Counted from the first letter of the stretch, positions 34,993 to 47,946 are shown. The stretch: DNA of 64,000 nt from Leptodactylus fallax (GCA_947044405.1 CAMRHE010000652.1:259501-323500), one strand, 5' to 3'. The notes: generated by a model not told the origin, from the sequence alone. Numbers and translations: made by a program.

Positions 34993-35076
34993 TGTAGGAA
35001 AAGAATAAAGATGGCCACCGAGCATGCGCAGAGCTGACAGTGCATGTTCGGTGGCCATCTTTATTCTATTCCTACA
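34993..35076. repeat. Fold-back hairpin (copy B)
   Basis: 35-base arms (tgtaggaaaagaataaagat... against ...atctttattctattcctaca) with only a few mismatches and a short loop. Confidence 0.9.
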
Positions 35077-35289
35077 CGAGCGGCTCTATGTAACTGTTGT
35101 TATAAAGTATATTTACCAGCCATTACTACTACTAGGCTCACCTTCCAGGAATCTTAGTCTTCTCTACTGCTTTACTTCACACAAAGTTCTAGGTTTTCTT
35201 TTTTTTAATCTATTTTATTTATTTTTTTTTCATTTTCAGTACAAAACCTGTTTTTTCACACACTTAATAATGCTCGGGGTCAGTGACGT

Positions 35290-36170
35290 TGTAATGCAAA
35301 AAACCAAAATGGCTGCCCTTGATAAAATGGCTGTCCATGACAAGATGTCTATAAAAGCCAGCTCATAGTAACCTTAATTTCAACTCTGTATGAGATGATG
35401 TCTAGATAGACATAAAGCCAGATCAAAGTTCAACTCTGTTTGAGGTAATGTTTACATGGATATAAAACCAGCTTAAAGTTTAACGCTGTATGAGGTAATG
35501 TCTACATAGACTTAGAAGCCAGCTTAAAGTTTTACTCTGTATGAGGTGCACGTGTCCCATGAAACATTCCAGTGGAAATTGGCCCCTTTCACAGGAATGT
35601 GAGCTTGGAGACGAGTAAAGCCTTACAGAGGTGTATACACTTCTGTAACCATCCACTCCTATGACGCACACAAAGGGTATATAAGATAGGTTAATATCCC
35701 CCAGCCGTAGTTGCAACCTTGACTGCAGATTATTGGGGACGCCTGATGCTGCATGATGAGTCCTGTCACAATCGGCTTGGTGATATTTCCTGAAGCTACC
35801 CTTATCGGAATTCGTCAATGAAGCTTGGCAGTGTTGTAAGTGTTGATTTGATTACCTTTTGATTAACTTTGCTATACCTTTTAATATACTTTTAAGTATT
35901 GTAAGTGTTGATTCGATATACCTTTTGATATACTTTTAAGTTTTGGATGTGGTGATTTGATATACCTTTTGATATACTTTTAAGTGTTGGAAGTGTTGAT
36001 TTAATTACATTCTAATATTTTTTTATACTTTTCCTTGTTGTAAGACCTTTTGATATCTTTTTATACTCTTCTTAATAAAATGTTAAGCTATTGTTGATAG
36101 TCTAGTGTTTTATTCTATAACTTTATTCTATTACACGGAATCCAAAGAATCTTTTTCCCTTGGCATAACA
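35290..36170 (+). repeat. Solo LTR (881 bp)
   Basis: Starts TGTAATGC and ends GCATAACA, with an exact 5-bp duplication gacgt (35285-35289, 36171-36175). The matching site in copy A (286-290) has a single gacgt, an unfilled site. Promoter-like TATATAAG lies near 35679 and AATAAA at 36074-36079, giving + orientation. Direct repeats with gccagct...aagtt (35357-35535) and gatatacctttt occur inside. The 5-bp duplication and TG...CA ends fit an endogenous retrovirus or LTR retrotransposon; no internal region remains. Confidence 0.9.
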
Positions 36171-36901
36171 GACGTACAATTCAGTAAAGCTGTAGGCTAT
36201 ATTACCAAGGTAGTCCAAGGAGGAACGTTCAACATCTTCGAGGGGTTTGACTGGTTATGTGGCCAGTAGGGTATCCAGACCTGCCAGCAACATGTCCACG
36301 CTGTAAGGTGGGACTATGGAAAAGCCCATTGCACCTATTAGAAAGTCCATTTCTAAAATCACTCAGAGGGCACCCAAGCCAACCATATATCATAAGGTCA
36401 TACAGAATATCTACAATTTGTGGTATAACAACCAGGGACAAACATGGGATGTACAATGGCGTATGACTTCCCTTCATCTGATCTACATTCATTGCCCCCC
36501 AAAAACCCACCAGTGAGGAAAGTAAGAAATGAAGAGACAGAATAGGAGCTTATACACAAAAAGTGTCCCTGACAATGGAGGCCAATCAGGATATGAGATA
36601 CGGCAGGACATGGAGGTATACAGGTTCTGTATGGTATCCTGCAGTACATTTACCACACATGTTACAGCTGGGCCTGTAGTCTGGATACAAGATGAGATAC
36701 GGCAGGACATGGAGGTATACAGGTTCTGTATGGTATCCTGCAGTACATTTACCACATATCTTCTGCTTATTATTTATAAGGACTTCTGGACCATTTCAGG
36801 TGCCTACAATCCATACATACAATACATATATACTGGAAACACGATTTGTGAACCCATCTTTAGAAATATGAATTTTTCTATGCTATTGCTGTGTGTATAT
36901 A

Positions 36902-38508
36902 CAGTGCCTTACGAATGTATTTGGCCCCCTTGAACTTTTCATCCTTTTGCCACATATCAGGCTTCAAACATAAGCATATAAAATTTTAATTTTTTGGTGA
37001 AGAATCAACAAGTGGGACACAATCGTGAAGTGGAACGAAATTTATTGGATATTTTAAACTTTTGTAAAAAATAAAAAACTGAAAAGTGGGGCGTGCCAAA
37101 TTATTACTTTGTAGCACCTCCTTTTGCTGCGATTACAGCTACAAGTCGCTTGGGGTATGTCTCTATCAGTTTTGCACATGGAGAGACTGAAATTCTTGCC
37201 CATTCTTCCTTGGAAAACAGCTGGAGCTCAGTGAGGTTGGATGGAGAGCGTTTGTGAACAGCAGTTTTCAGCTCTTTCCACAGATTCTCGATTGGATTCA
37301 GGTCTGGACTTTGACTTGGCCATTCTAACACCTGGATACGTTTATTTGTGAACCATTCCATTGTAGATTTGGCTTTATGTTCGGGATTATTGTCTTGTTT
37401 GAAGATAAATCTCCGTCCCAGTCTCAGGTCTTTTGCAGACTCCAACAGGTTTTCTTCCAGAATGGTCCTGTATTTGGCTCCATCCATCTTCCCATCAATT
37501 TTAACCATCTTCCCTGTCCCTGCTGAAGAAAAACAGGCCCAAACCATGATGCTGCCACCACCATGTGTGACAGTGGGGATGGTGTGTTCAGGGTGATGAG
37601 CTGTGTTGCTTTTACGCCAAACATATCGTTTTGCATTGTGGCCAAAAAGTTGGATTTTGGTTTCATCTGACCAGAGCTCCTTCTTCCACATGTTTGGTGT
37701 GTCTCCCATGTGGCTTGTGGCAAACTTTAAACGAGACTTTTTATGGATAACTTTGAGAAATGGCTTTCTTCTTGCCACTCTTCCATAAAGGCCAGATTTG
37801 TGCAGTGTACGACTGATTGTTGTCTTATGAACAGACTCTCCCACCTCAGCTGTAGATCTCTGCAGTTCATCCAGAGTGATCATGGGCCTCTTGGCTGCAT
37901 CTCTGATCAGTCTTCTCCTTGTTTGAGATGAAAGTTTAGAGGGATGGCCGGGTCTTGGTAGATTTGCAGTGGTCTGATACTCCTTCCATTTCAATATGAT
38001 CACTTGCACAGTGCTCCTTGGGATGTTTAAAGTTTGGAAATCTTTTTGTATCCAAATCCGGCTTTAAACTTCTCCACAACAGTATCACGGACCTGCCTGG
38101 TGTGCTCCTTGGTCTTCATGATGCTCTCTGCGCTTTAAACAGAACCCTGAGACTATCACAGAGCAGGTGCATTTATACGGAGACTTGATTACACACAGGT
38201 GGATTATATTTATCATCATTAGTCATTTAGGACAACATTGGATCATTCAGAGATCCTCACTGAACTTCTGGAGTGAGTTTGCTGCACTGAAAGTAAAGGG
38301 GACGAATAATATTGCACGCCCCACTTTTCAGTTTTTTATTTTTTACAAAAATTTAAAATAACCAATAAATTTTGTTCCACTTCACAATTGTGTCCCACTT
38401 GTTGATTCTTCACCAAAAAATTTAAATTTTATATCTTTATGTTTGAAGCCTGAAATGTGGCAAAAGGTTGAAAATTTCAAGGGGGTCGAATACTTTCGCA
38501 AGGCACTG
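36902..38508 (-). mobile_element. Tc1-like element with ~200-bp inverted repeats
   Basis: Ends cagtgccttacgaatgtatt and the complement of aatactttcgcaaggcactg are flanked by TA (36900-36901, 38509-38510). The inverted repeats stay alignable for about 200 bp, to the segments with gaaaagtggggcgtgc on both sides. It inserted in the TG/TA tract of copy B; copy A has no insertion. Confidence 0.9.
37104..38119 (-). pseudogene. Tc1 transposase (DD34E) with one frameshift
   Basis: The natural start is ATG at 38119 (MKTKEHTRQVRDTVVEKFKA). The frame breaks after KISKL at about 38040, where one base appears missing, and continues in the next frame for 301 codons to the stop at 37104. The HTH region, the linker PRPGHPSKLSSQTRR, and catalytic Asp (LWSDETKIQLFG), Asp (FKQDNNPEHKAK) and Glu ([15 protein letters not shown]) are present, with 34 residues between the last two. 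Only the single break keeps it from being complete. Confidence 0.85.
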
Positions 38509-38863
38509 TATACAGTATATATATTTTATTCTTTATTACAATGCCATCATTGGAAAAAAATCCAAAGCGGATACGACAGTGCCAGTAACAAACCGGTCTG
38601 TATATTGACAAGGTTGATGAGATGATACAGAAAGTGCTTAATGGAAAGTCCATGATAAATATGGAATTTTCTCCATCCATATTGCATCTGATGCTTATAG
38701 ATATAATGAAGTCTGGAGAATTCTTGACCTGATTCTGTGTCAACAATTTTTCCCAAAGAATTACGTGTAACAGACAGAAAGTCACTTTTCAGCAAAAGTT
38801 CAGCAGTCTGTAAATTGTCGCTCAGACCCTCTACATCAGTAGGTTACATGTTGGTTCCGTGTG

Positions 38864-39346
38864 TGTGGCATCCCAGAGCTGGCTATGGCTGGGCTGAGGG
38901 TGATCTCTGTGCATTGTATTATTTCCTGTTGCTTCATAGCCTGTGTGACATAGCAGGGGGTCCTGAGTCTCACACAACACAGCGCCACCTAGTGAGCCTC
39001 ACACATGCATTACACCTCCCATAGGATTGAATAGTAACCAAATGTCCAATGGGAGGACATCGCCTGGGAAAAGGGGAGGAGTCAGCTGATCACTGGGTCC
39101 CAATGGTAACACCCCTGCAGGAAGGTCCTGCGTGTGAGGAGTTAGAAGTGTGGAGTGTTAGGAGGAGGAGGTGAGGAGATAAGTGTGATGTCCTGTGAAG
39201 AAAGCAGTGAGTTTAGTGCAGGAATCTCAAGTCCTAGACAGGCCCAGGAAGGTTGGAGAGCTGACATACTCCAGCTATTCAGAAGATCCTGTCTCCTGTC
39301 TGCCTAGCCATCGCCCTGAAGGAAGTCAAGCATCATTATCTTGTCA
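38864..39346 (+). repeat. Gypsy 5' terminal repeat (part shared with the 3' end)
   Basis: Starts TGTGGCATCC. The visible repeat ends in TTGTCA, but no primer site follows, and AATAAA is absent. A possible fuller LTR would reach ~39990, where ctggcgtcacgaacaggat resembles a primer-binding site. Confidence 0.8.
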
Positions 39347-40750
39347 GCATGAGACTGTGGAGAGAACATTCTGGAACACGTGCTCCATAGCAAGTATCAC
39401 AGGATCCAGGGGCCAAGGCCAGACCTGTGGAATATCCTGCCACCCTGACTATTGCACCCCGAAACTCTGAGCTATCAGGACCACATAACGTGAGTGGGGA
39501 ATATTATGTACTAGTATCATGGTGGGCATCCTCCTATGAGCCAAATAGGAACCCAGATGCACCTTAGGGCTGTAACACTGAAGTATAAGGGGCTAGGAAC
39601 ACCTTTCATCAAGTCTACCCTGCACCCCAGGACTTTGCTGTGTCACCAGGCGTACCCCATTGTTTTGTATTGAAGAAACTGTTTAAGCATTTGTGCCTCC
39701 ACACCCATGGAAGTAAAAGTTCAACTTTACAACCGTTTCTGTGTCTGACTCTGCACCGACAACATCAGGGCGCCCCAAACACCACCAGTCGGCACAGTAT
39801 AGGGGAAGCGCCCCGGGGGAACAATCACCACCAACATTTGTGCAGCCCCCCTCATCACCGGTACCAGTGGTGGTAACGTGGGACAGCACCAGCGCTGCGC
39901 CCTCGTGCCCAGAGACCGTGACAAGTCTGCGCTGTTTGCACCCCCGCAATCCCAACTGCAGCGTTACCCCCCATCTGGTCACCGCAAGAAAAACTGGCGT
40001 CACGAACAGGATACGGGTGTGTGCCATTTTGAGAAAGTCGCCACGAAAAGTGCGCCAAATTGTCTCCAGAGCATCGGTCTTTATTGTGGACTTTGCTAAG
40101 ATCAAGTTTATTCCCTGAGAGTGCTTGCCACAAAGAGGGGGAGCCCTATACCCCTGAAGTAAGCCCTAAAGACTGTCCTCTCAGTGTGTTACAGCCCTGG
40201 AAGAGTTAAAACGCCCAGGACTTGTTTGCTGCGCCACATCGCTGTGTAAGAACGCCCACAAAGGGTTAACTGTACCTTGCAAAAGTGCGGGAGATTTTTA
40301 GCACTGCCCATGAGGCCAGGAGACCCATCTGCCACCATCTTAGGAGAGCCCAGAATGCTGAGCGCAATGCTCCAGCGCACCCATACAAGAAAGTGAAAGG
40401 CGAACGTGCCGGCGCCATTTCTGACTCTCCGGTGCCACATCACCGTCCCTGCTGTGCACCGCTGATCTCTGGTCCACGCTGCAGTTGCTGTCAGTGAGTA
40501 CTGTGCCTCCCTGTCCTTGTCTTCAGTCCTCCCACGGCCCCAGCGAGTGTTTTCCGTGTACAGTGTCCGTGGGGAGTGCCACCATTAAAGAGGGGGAGCA
40601 CACCGTCAGCCTGCATCACAGTGACTCTGTTAATAGCTACAGCATTCTTAAAGGGACAGCATTCCAAGTTGTAGTCTCCATTCCCTGCCAGCAAGCAGTT
40701 GAGTTTCTTAAAGAGACGGCGACCTAATTTCAGTCATACCTGCAAACAAC
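39347..40750 (+). other. Gypsy leader (possibly rest of the 5' LTR)
   Basis: Noncoding. An AGTAAA-like signal near 39714, followed by gtgtctgactctgcaccgac, looks like R/U5 sequence, and tggcgtcacgaacagg at 39993 looks like a primer-binding site. Small ORFs here have no known domain. Confidence 0.5.
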
Positions 40751-43700
40751 ATGACTGAGCAAAGTGACATTGTGCAATCTGTTTCTAGTGATCCAGCAGT
40801 GCCCATGGTGAGCAGCCTACCATTCTCCATGCCATTTTACCCTGGCGCACCATGGCTGCCGCACTACAAAGGGGAGGCGCATACCCTCAGGGACTTTCGT
40901 GAGAAGATGCTGTCTCTCTTCCAGTTCTATCCTCTGAATACAGAACAGCAGATACAGATCCTGCTGGGCCAGCTTGAGGGTGCTGCAGCTAGGGAGGTCA
41001 AATCCTGGCCTGCCTCTGACAAAAGAACCCCTGGGCAAATTCTGGACAAACTCCAGGTGAACTTTGACGTGCGATCTGTCTCCGAGGTAAAGATGCGCTT
41101 CTTTTCCAGGCGACAACTACCTGGTGAGACCCTGCGGGACTATGCTTTATCCCTCCAAGAGGCGTTCAGAGCTGTGGTGCAAGTGGATCCACGTGAAAAT
41201 GTGGACTCTGATAAAATCTTGCTTGACCGCTTCATAGAAGGGGCGGGTACCACATTGCTCCAGAGTCAGTTGCGAATGCTTGCTGCACAACATCCCAGCA
41301 TCACGTTTGCTGACTTCAAGGCCCTTTCCATCCAGGTCTTGGGACAGGAGCAGCCCCAGCCGAGCCCAGTCATCTGTGCTCCCTCACCTGGACCCTCAAC
41401 AAGCATTGCTCCATTTGTCCTGCCACTACCTCTGGGTACCTCACCTGCTGCCCAAACTGCGCAGACTACACCAGCAGACTCCAGAGATGACCTTCTGGCC
41501 CGAGTGGATCATCTGACCCGTGCCATGGAACAGATCACCGTCCGTCTAGATCGTCTGACCCAGCCGTCTTCATCGTCCAGTGATCCTTTGCGAAGTCTCA
41601 ACATCTAACCTGAGTCGCCACCCAGACGTCCGTCTTCAGTGCAACCTCCGCAGAGTGAGAGGCCATACTGTACCTATTGCCATAGATATGGACACACCAG
41701 GCCTCAGTGTTTTCAGTTAAACGGGCCACCCCCCGAGGCAGCGGGCCGCCCCTCGGGAGGAAAGAAGAAGGGCCCAGGTGAATCTTCAGTGCCATTGTCA
41801 CGCTTCGTCTCAGCCTGCCCACACATCACAATCCGGGTGAACGGCGTCCCTCTGACAGCGTTGGTGGACACTGGATCTCAGGTAACAACCCTGCGCAAGC
41901 AGGTGTTCCTTGAACATTGGAACTTAGGTGTGTTGAATAGAACACCTGACACATGGATAAATCTGTGTGCCAGCAATGGACAGCCCATACCACAGCAGGG
42001 TTATTGGGAACCCACTATCCAGATTGGGGACTTGAAACTGCCTAGACAGGGTGTAATTGTCACTGATGTAGAGGATGATAGGTTTGCAGTTGTAATATTA
42101 GGCATGAATGTTTTACGCCATTGCTTTGCAGAAGTGTTGGATGCCTTGCATGCCTCTCTCCTTACAGCTTCTCCCAGTGACCAGCAGACCATTCAGCGGG
42201 CCATTCGTGTACTCAATGCCCAGCACAAGTTCGCCAACAAACAAGGTGAAATTGGTCGAGTCCGGATCCAAGATACCCGTCCAGTAACCCTACAGCCTGG
42301 AACAGAAACTATGGTGTGGTGCCGTGCCCGTCCGGGCATAGAAAATCAGGACTACGAGGCCTTGCTACAACCCATACAGGTAGATGGCCAACCACTTGTC
42401 ATGGCTGCCCGCAGCCTTGTCACAGTTTCCAATGGACGTGTTCCTGTCCGCTTAGTCAACTTGGGCGATGCTCCCGTGAACCTCCACAAGTTCCACTCTG
42501 TGGCCCTGCTACACCGGTTAGCACCAGAAGACATTCTCTCTGGTGATTCTACCGCCACACAGCGTTCCACCCAAGCTGCTGAGAACATTCAGAATGGAGC
42601 CACGAAGTCCTGGTGGGATGAATTGTACGTGGGAGACGCCAATACCCCTATAGAGCACATCAATGGGGTTTGCAATGTGGCCAAGCGTTACCAACAGGCA
42701 TTCAGCAAACACCCATTGGACTTTTGTAAGACCACGACCATACAACATCGCATTCTGACTGGCGACCACCATCCAATCAAGGAGCGTCACCGTCCAATAC
42801 CACCAGCGATGTACCAACCGGTGAAAAAGTTGATCCAAGAGATGCGAGATGCTGATGTCATCCGGGAGAGTAACAGTCCCTGGGCAGCCCCGCTAGTCCT
42901 TGTCAAGAAGAAAGACGGAACCCTACGATTTTGTGTGGACTATCGTAAACTCAACAACGTCACGCACAAAGACGCATACCCATTGCCGCGGATTGAGGAA
43001 TCTCTAATGGCTTTGGGATCAGCTACCTGTTTCTCGACCCTGGACTTAACCAGTGGATACTGGCAAGTCCCTATGGCGCCTGAAGATCGTGAAAAGACTG
43101 CGTTTACGACCCCGATGGGACTCTTTGAATTCAATAGTATGCCATTTGGGCTATGTAATGCCCCAGCCACATTCCAACGGCTTATGGAGAGGTGCCTCGG
43201 CCATGAGAATTTCCAGAGTGTGCTACTGTACCTGGACGATGTTATTGTATTCTCCCGGACATACCAAGAACACCTTCGTCACCTGTCCGAGGTATTCAAG
43301 GTACTTATACAGCACGGCCTAAAGTTGAAGCCCTCCAAGTGCTACCTGTTGAAACCCCAAGTTCACTACCTTGGGCATGTCGTGAGCGCACAAGGCGTCC
43401 AACCTGATCCTGAAAAGATCACTGCAATCCAGAACTGGCGAAGACCAACTACCGTCAAAGAAGTCCGAAGCTTCCTTGGATTCGCAGGTTACTATCGGCG
43501 TTTCATACCACACTTCGCCCAAGTAGCCGAGCCTCTGAACGAGTTGTTGCGCGGTTGTCCCAGAGAAAACTACAACCGAAAGCTTCCGGTAGACTGGACA
43601 GCGCGTCAAGAGGAAGCCTTTCAAGCGCTTAAAGCACTTCTGACGCAACCACCAATTCTAGCCTATCCCGACTACAGTCAGCCATTCCGCTTGTACACAG

Positions 43701-45775
43701 ATGCAAGTCACCAAGGTTTGGGTGCAGTGTTGTCCCAGGTTCAGGACAACAAAGAGCGAGTCATCGCCTACGCCAGCAGGAGTCTGAGAGGCGCGGAGAA
43801 GAACGACCAGAACTATAGTTCTTTCAAACTCAAACTGCTGGCGCTTGTCTGGGCCGTGACAGAGAAGTTTAAAGACTACCTGGCTGCCACACCCTTTACC
43901 GTGTACACAGATAACAATCCGTTGGCGCATCTGGACACTGCTCGACTGGGAGCCCTTGAACAACGGTAGGCCTCAAGACTCACGAATTACAAGTTCTCTG
44001 TCAAGTATCGCAGTGGCAAGTCCAACGCTAACGCTGATGCACTCTCAAGGTTGCCTGTGGGAGAAGAACCACCCCGAGAAGACATCTGGGAAGAGGTGGA
44101 GATGGCACCATTCTACAACAAGTTTGCCCAACAGGTTGCTATTGGTGTCCCTGTAGAAGGAGAATCTCTGGCGAAAACAGCTGCCGAATCCCTCCAGGAG
44201 CCATCTCTGTGGAAAACGTTCCAAGAAGAGAGCAGAGTTTTAGGAGAATTGTCAGATTTCCTGCTTACAGGAAGAATACCAACCCGTGTAAAGAGAGGTC
44301 TTCATGACGTGGAATTAAAACGCCTTTGGCGACAGAGGAAGCGCCTGTTTGTCCAACGAGGTCTTCTACTTAGAAACACTCTTGATCCTGTCACAGGTGA
44401 AAGGCTTCATCAGATCCTCGTACCAAGAAGAGACGCACAGATGATACTTGAGGCGTATCATGACAGATCCGGTCACTTCGGGGTACAAAAGACCGAAGCT
44501 ACCATCCGTCATCGCTTCTATTGGGTTGGAATGAGGAGTGACATTGAGAGTTGGTGCCGAGAGTGTCCCGCCTGTAGTATCACCAAGGAAGGTCGAAGAG
44601 ATCAGAAGGCCCCTCTACATCCAATTAAGACTCAAAAGCCGTGTGAAATTGTTGCTCTGGACCATGTGAAGTTGGGTCCCACACGTTCCGGCTACAGCTA
44701 CGCTCTGACAATGGTGGATCATTACTCCAAGTTCCTTGTCATCGTGCCTGTCAGAGATCTTACAGCAAGAACTACGGCTGAGACCTTCTACGCAGAGTTT
44801 GTCCGCCATTACGGTTGTCCTGAGCATATCCTCACCGACCGTGGATCGGCGTTTGAATCCCAATTGTTCCGTGAGCTGTGTCAGTTCCAAGACTGCAAGA
44901 AGTTGCGAACCACAGCGTATCACCCTCAAGGGAATGGTATGTGCGAGAAGGCAAATCAAGTGATCATCGGCATGCTAAGAACAGCCGCAGTTACACCTGG
45001 TGTTGAGTGGCCTGAGCGTATCAAGGACTTGGCCTATATTTACAACAACACACCCCAAACATCTACGGGATACGCACCATTTTATCTAATGTTTGGAAGA
45101 CAAGGTCAACTTCCTTCAGACTTAACCCTTGGTGTGAAGGTCCCTGACACCATCAATCCACTACCCATAACAGACTGGGTTGTTGAACACCGCCGACGTA
45201 TGGAGGAAGCTAAAGAGATAGTTGAAACGCGCATGGATGAGGTTCGTAGGAGACAACAGGAGGATTACAACCATCACGCCCATGCAGCGCCCCTGAAAGT
45301 TGGCGACCGTGTATGGTTAAGGAATAACCATCGGAATGGGAAATTGGATCCATTCTGGGAGAAAGAACCATACAGTGTCATCTCCATACCATATCCTGAA
45401 TCCGACGTGTATGAGATCTCTAAACCTGGGAGACAGCCCCAAGTAGTACACCGAAACCGTCTGAAGCTCTGCCTTAAAGAAGGACTACCCACAGAGGTGC
45501 CCCCAGCTGAGACAACGAGTACAGAGATCTTGTCACCTTCTGAAGCAAAAGAGAGACCCCCAACGTTAACTGAGCTTATGTGGGCGCCTAAACTACTACC
45601 ATTTAGCTGCTATCCACCAATTGCTCTAGTGCAAGAGAACCCTTCGACAGATGATTTAATTGATTTCAGTGACTCTGTTCCTGATTCAAATCTCGTTCCA
45701 CTTAGGCGTTCTGAGCGTACCACAAAAGGCATACCTCCAACACGCTATAGTGATGCCATGGCTGTCCTTGGGTAA
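40751..45775 (+). pseudogene. Gypsy gag-pol polyprotein, two in-frame stops
   Basis: One continuous frame of about 1,670 codons starts at ATG 40751 (MTEQSDIVQSVSSDP). Gag fills the first ~285 codons, then TAA at 41606-41608 interrupts. The same frame continues with the CCHC knuckle CTYCHRYGHTRPQC (~41670), protease (LVDTGSQVTTL), RT (FSTLDLTSGYWQVPM, catalytic YLDD at 43229-43240) and RNase H (LYTDASHQGLGAVL). TAG at 43967-43969 sits where a Trp is expected after LGALEQR. Integrase follows with the HHCC zinc domain (HDRSGHFGV...CRECPAC), the DDE residues in ALDHVKL, LTDRGSAFES and GMCEKANQ, and a GPY/F-like end (VGDRVWLRNN). The gag stop precedes the knuckle, so it is not an ordinary gag/pol boundary. 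Everything else looks undamaged. Confidence 0.9.
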
Positions 45776-46357
45776 AAGAGGTTAACTGTCTCTGCTTCTG
45801 TATATATGTTATTCCTGCTCTGATTACATTAATGTTTTTCCTGTGTGTATATACAGTATATATATAATATCTTGCCATGAAATATAGTATTTACACTTAT
45901 ATGCAACAATCCAAGCCATAGTGCCTGGCTCACCGAGCCAAGGAAGTTCTGTTACCCCATTGCGGTATGGACATTCGTGCTAGAGTGCCTACTCTTCCTT
46001 ACAGAAAGGACTGTTTATTGTTTCTCAGAGAGACTCTCATGATAATGGACACTCACGAAATTTGTGCCAGAGAGCCTCTGGACCCATTTGCACTACTGTT
46101 GTTTCTATATGGACTGTCTGATGGTACCGCCAAAAGGTTCCATAAGTCTGAGTTTAATTATCTCTCCGTTACCCTTCAGACTTCTCATGGACATTCCAGG
46201 ACTATGCCGGGAGGTCTTACCTCAAGTTTCTAAGTATTATATTTTTCTAAACTGTTAGTGACATTTGCACTTTATTCGTATTTATTAACTTTATGTTACA
46301 TTTCTCACCTTCACCCCAGCCCGTCGCCGAGGTCGGCTCAGTGAAAGAGGGGGAGTA
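45776..46357 (+). other. Gypsy 3' noncoding tail and polypurine tract
   Basis: Contains an 88-codon ORF (45967-46233) without a recognised domain. It ends in the purine tract gtgaaagagggggagta right before the 3' repeat, the expected plus-strand primer. Confidence 0.7.
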
Positions 46358-46840
46358 TGTGGCATCCCAGAGCTGGCTATGGCTGGGCTGAGGGTGATCT
46401 CTGTGCATTGTATTATTTCCTGTTGCTTCATAGCCTGTGTGACATAGCAGGGGGTCCTGAGTCTCACACAACACAGCGCCACCTAGTGAGCCTCACACAT
46501 GCATTACACCTCCCATAGGATTGAATAGTAACCAAATGTCCAATGGGAGGACATCGCCTGGGAAAAGGGGAGGAGTCAGCTGATCACTGGGTCCCAATGG
46601 TAACACCCCTGCAGGAAGGTCCTGCGTGTGAGGAGTTAGAAGTGTGGAGTGTTAGGAGGAGGAGGTGAGGAGATAAGTGTGATGTCCTGTGAAGAAAGCA
46701 GTGAGTTTAGTGCAGGAATCTCAAGTCCTAGACAGGCCCAGGAAGGTTGGAGAGCTGACATACTCCAGCTATTCAGAAGATCCTGTCTCCTGTCTGCCTA
46801 GCCATCGCCCTGAAGGAAGTCAAGCATCATTACCTTGTCA
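46358..46840 (+). repeat. Gypsy 3' terminal repeat (probably truncated)
   Basis: Equal to the 5' copy apart from C instead of T near its end (attaccttgtca against attatcttgtca). Copy B flank resumes at 46841 (ttactgcatg). Confidence 0.85.
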
Positions 46841-47010
46841 TTACTGCATGTTCACACGTAGGTCACCAACACATCATCATCATCATTGCTGTACTAGGAC
46901 TTTGTAGCAGGTGTGATGTCTGCAGACCCATCATCTTCCTACCACCAGCCATTCCAAAGCTCCTCTCCAGCTGCCGAAGAGAAATCGTACATTGTAATGA
47001 GAATAAAGTA

Positions 47011-47160
47011 TCACCTATATATATTCTGTCCTGTCAGTGTCACCTATATATATTCTGTCCTACCAGTGTCACCTATATATATTCTGTCCTGTCAGTGTCA
47101 CCCATATATATTCTGTCTTGCCAGTGTCACCTATATATATATTCTGTCCTGTCAGTGTCA
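47011..47160. repeat. ~28-bp minisatellite (copy B)
   Basis: About five units of tcacctatatatattctgtc-ctgtcagtg, fewer than in copy A. Confidence 0.9.
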
Positions 47161-47946
47161 TCTATAGAAGTTTCAATAACACAACAAGTAGGATGCTGGG
47201 ACTTGTAGTTCCACAACAGCTGGAGTGCAGAAGGTTGCCTACCCGCCATAAATAGTAAAAACACCATACGCCAAAAATAGAAATAATACAACAATGTATA
47301 TAAAGAAGTGTTCAGACAATAGCCTGGAACAATAAATTGTCTCAAACCGGAAAAAAAAATTTTGAAGAAAAACATTTTCAACCATAAAAAAGACTAATAT
47401 TAAATTAGAAATTTAGATGAGTTGGACGTGGACCAGTGGAATAAGCAGAGACCAGTGACACCCCGTGTATCGTCCGCTTGGGTCAGGGGACGGATCTTGT
47501 ATCTGATATACTGCACATGAAGGGTTGGGAACCCAGGGACCTCGGCCCAGCAATCTGTAAGTGAGACTTGTGTATGTGCAATAAGCTGGGAGTCTAATAT
47601 GTCTGGGAAAGAGAAATTTAAAATTTAAAATTTTTATATGTAATTAAAAATTTTGTTTTAAAATTAGGCACCATGAAAATATTTATTTACGTGCATGATG
47701 TCATGTAGGTGCAATAGCTGATGGGGTTATTGCTGGTCCTGGGGTGACTGACATTGTCAGGAAATATGCAAAATATCTATTTATAAAAGGAAATTACTTC
47801 ATATGACGCCTGAAACTCCAACTCCAAGGACAATTCATTTGATTCTTCACCAATTATATTTTCTTGAGGATGTGACTGTAATGAGAAAATAGAATAATCT
47901 TGGTAGATATTACAAATCTAAACTTGTATAAGTATAGTATATAGTT

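Larger units (their letters stand above)
38864..46840 (+). mobile_element. Ty3/Gypsy LTR retrotransposon
   Basis: Two 483-bp direct repeats (38864-39346 and 46358-46840) differ at one base by my reading. Between them lie a ~1.4-kb leader, one gag-pol frame broken by two stop codons, a ~0.6-kb tail and a polypurine tract. Domain order (protease, RT, RNase H, integrase) is that of Ty3/Gypsy. There is no target-site duplication, and 32 bp of the flank seen in copy A is missing on the right side. Confidence 0.95.

Noticed and set aside
45967..46233. 88-codon ORF after the Gypsy pol, possibly an envelope or accessory gene
   Set aside because: No signal peptide, transmembrane segment or known motif; lies in the noncoding tail.
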